A DNA stretch of 64,000 nt from Collimonas sp. PA-H2 (GTDB taxonomy: Bacteria; Pseudomonadota; Gammaproteobacteria; Burkholderiales; Burkholderiaceae_D), in NCBI RefSeq assembly GCF_002564105.1, contig NZ_PDBX01000001.1:4340001-4404000 (forward strand), in the 5' to 3' direction. The translations under genes and the position numbers were made by a program. Of this stretch, positions 63,030 to 64,000 are shown one piece after another. The stretch's first letter is position 1; every line of letters starts with the position of its first letter. Under the pieces are notes generated by a model. That model was not told the DNA's origin. It made no database searches and saw nothing but the letters and a program-made list of their open reading frames with translations.

Positions 63030-64000
63030 CTGGCCCAAGTCCGCTGCAAGATCGTTTTCTGCAGATGCGGCGCCGCCAGGGTGCCGTAGACGCGGCCGCC
63101 CATGGCTTCGCTGCGGCTAGCGATGAAGGCTTCGGCGACCACCGCCGGCGCGTGCTGCAGCATCAATGCGCCTTGTATGGTGAGGACCAGGCGCTGGACG
63201 AAGCGCCGTCCCAGCATTTCGCGCTGGTCAGGCGGCGTCGCCAGGTCCTTCATCAGGTCGTCCAGCATGCTGCGCAGGCCGGGATGCTGGCTGGCGCTTT
63301 CGCCTAGCTGCGTCAGCAGCAGGTCGAAGCCGGCCGGCTCGCGTTCGATGGCGCGCAATACGTCCAGGCACATCACATTGCCGGAGCCTTCCCAGATCGA
63401 GTTGACCGGCGCCTCGCGGTAGAAGCGCGCCATCGGTCCGGTCTCGACATAGCCGTTGCCGCCCCAGATTTCCATGCATTCGCCGGTGAACTCCAGGGCG
63501 CGCTTGCAGATCCAGAATTTGGCGGCTGGCGTAACGATACGGCGCCAGGCACGCTGCAGGGGATCGTCAGGATGCTCGAAGGCGCTGGCCAGCTGCAGCA
63601 TCAGCAAGGTCGCCGCTTCGCTTTCCAGGGCCAGGTCGGACAACACGTTCTGCATCAGCGGCTGCTCCGCCAGTTCGCGGCCGAAGGCGCTCCTGTTGCG
63701 CGCGTGGTGCAAGGCCTGCACCAGCGCTTGGCGCATCAGGCCGGCGGCGCCGATGACGCAATCGAGGCGGGTATGGTTGGCCATTTCAATGATGGTCGGG
63801 ATGCCGCGCCCTTCGTCGCCGACCATGATGCCGAACGCGTCGCGGAACTCGACTTCGCTGCTGGAATTGGAACGGTTGCCGAGCTTGTCCTTGAGGCGCT
63901 GGATCTGTACTGGATTCTTGCTGCCGTCAGGCCGCCAGCGCGGCACGAAAAAGCAGCTCAGGCCCATCTCGGTGCGCGCCAGCACCATGTGGGCATCGCA
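63026..64000 (-). CDS. aidB: AidB-like acyl-CoA dehydrogenase (partial, N-terminus off the right edge)
   Basis: The minus frame is open to the window edge, about 324 residues, beginning CDAHMVLARTEMGLSCFFVP, as in the middle of AidB. Marks are KLGNRSNSSSEVEF, ARNRSAFGRELAEQPLMQ, the FAD-region ECMEIWGGNGYVET and FYREAPVNSIWEGSGNVMCL. The last string is characteristic of AidB, the DNA-alkylation response protein that carries flavin and binds DNA. No extra domains are visible in the part present. An isovaleryl-CoA dehydrogenase-like role is the alternative. Confidence 0.87.
   Translation of the reverse strand, partial: CDAHMVLARTEMGLSCFFVPRWRPDGSKNPVQIQRLKDKLGNRSNSSSEVEFRDAFGIMVGDEGRGIPTIIEMANHTRLDCVIGAAGLMRQALVQALHHARNRSAFGRELAEQPLMQNVLSDLALESEAATLLMLQLASAFEHPDDPLQRAWRRIVTPAAKFWICKRALEFTGECMEIWGGNGYVETGPMARFYREAPVNSIWEGSGNVMCLDVLRAIEREPAGFDLLLTQLGESASQHPGLRSMLDDLMKDLATPPDQREMLGRRFVQRLVLTIQGALMLQHAPAVVAEAFIASRSEAMGGRVYGTLAAPHLQKTILQRTWAS

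Overview
The window looks like the chromosome of a GC-rich betaproteobacterium, most likely Burkholderiales/Oxalobacteraceae (Collimonas- or Janthinobacterium-like). That placement is an inference from the mix of families: an OmpC-type porin, the PcaK/PobA/PcaHG set, a chromosomal S53 peptidase, PBP1A and AidB, plus GC-rich codon use. I recognise no rRNA, tRNA or CRISPR array. Both edges cut genes: an N-acetylmuramoyl-L-alanine amidase on the left and an AidB-like acyl-CoA dehydrogenase on the right.

Layout. 1-6.7 kb: amidase and LysR genes, a DMT transporter, a 1.1-kb AT-rich gap, a secreted sedolisin (S53) protease and small proteins. 6.97-8.28 kb: a complete ISL3-family insertion sequence with matching ends. 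8.4-12.1 kb: housekeeping and stress genes (GST, DUF1304, tautomerase, FMN reductase, secreted alpha/beta hydrolase). 12.1-20.9 kb: the protocatechuate branch of the beta-ketoadipate pathway. It holds a PcaC-PcaD fusion, PcaB, PcaG and PcaH on the minus strand, a divergent IclR regulator, an AraC regulator, PobA and PcaK, with shared palindromic operators. 21.4-24.5 kb: porin, pterin dehydratase, pteridine-type reductase and a DUF1223 protein. 24.8-30.5 kb: a minus-strand catabolic cluster (amidase, DUF2848, MFS, LysR, flavin reductase-MarR fusion). 30.7-33.9 kb: TatD and ComEC. 34.2-38.4 kb: a visibly AT-richer array of about ten small, mostly unrecognised genes resembling an orphan immunity-gene island.

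39.0-57.2 kb is the centrepiece, a complete catecholate siderophore locus. A DAHP synthase and an MFS exporter run leftward from a Fur-box promoter. Isochorismate synthase, DHB-AMP ligase, isochorismatase-ArCP, a one-module NRPS (C-A-PCP-TE), a siderophore-interacting reductase, a four-gene FepBDGC-type importer, DHB dehydrogenase and a TonB-dependent receptor run rightward. Nearly every junction overlaps, so the block is probably one long operon. The NRPS has the shape of EntF, but its adenylation pocket, read by eye, is D-A-E-D-I-G-T-V-I-K. Its two acidic residues suit a basic amino acid such as lysine, not serine. The product is therefore predicted to be a lysine-type catecholate (DHB-Lys or azotochelin-like bis-DHB-Lys), not enterobactin.

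57.4-64 kb: alpha/beta hydrolase, PBP1A, a secreted S9 peptidase, and the start of the AidB-like gene. Together the window shows a soil-type lifestyle: lignin-derived aromatic catabolism, secreted proteolysis, competence and iron scavenging.
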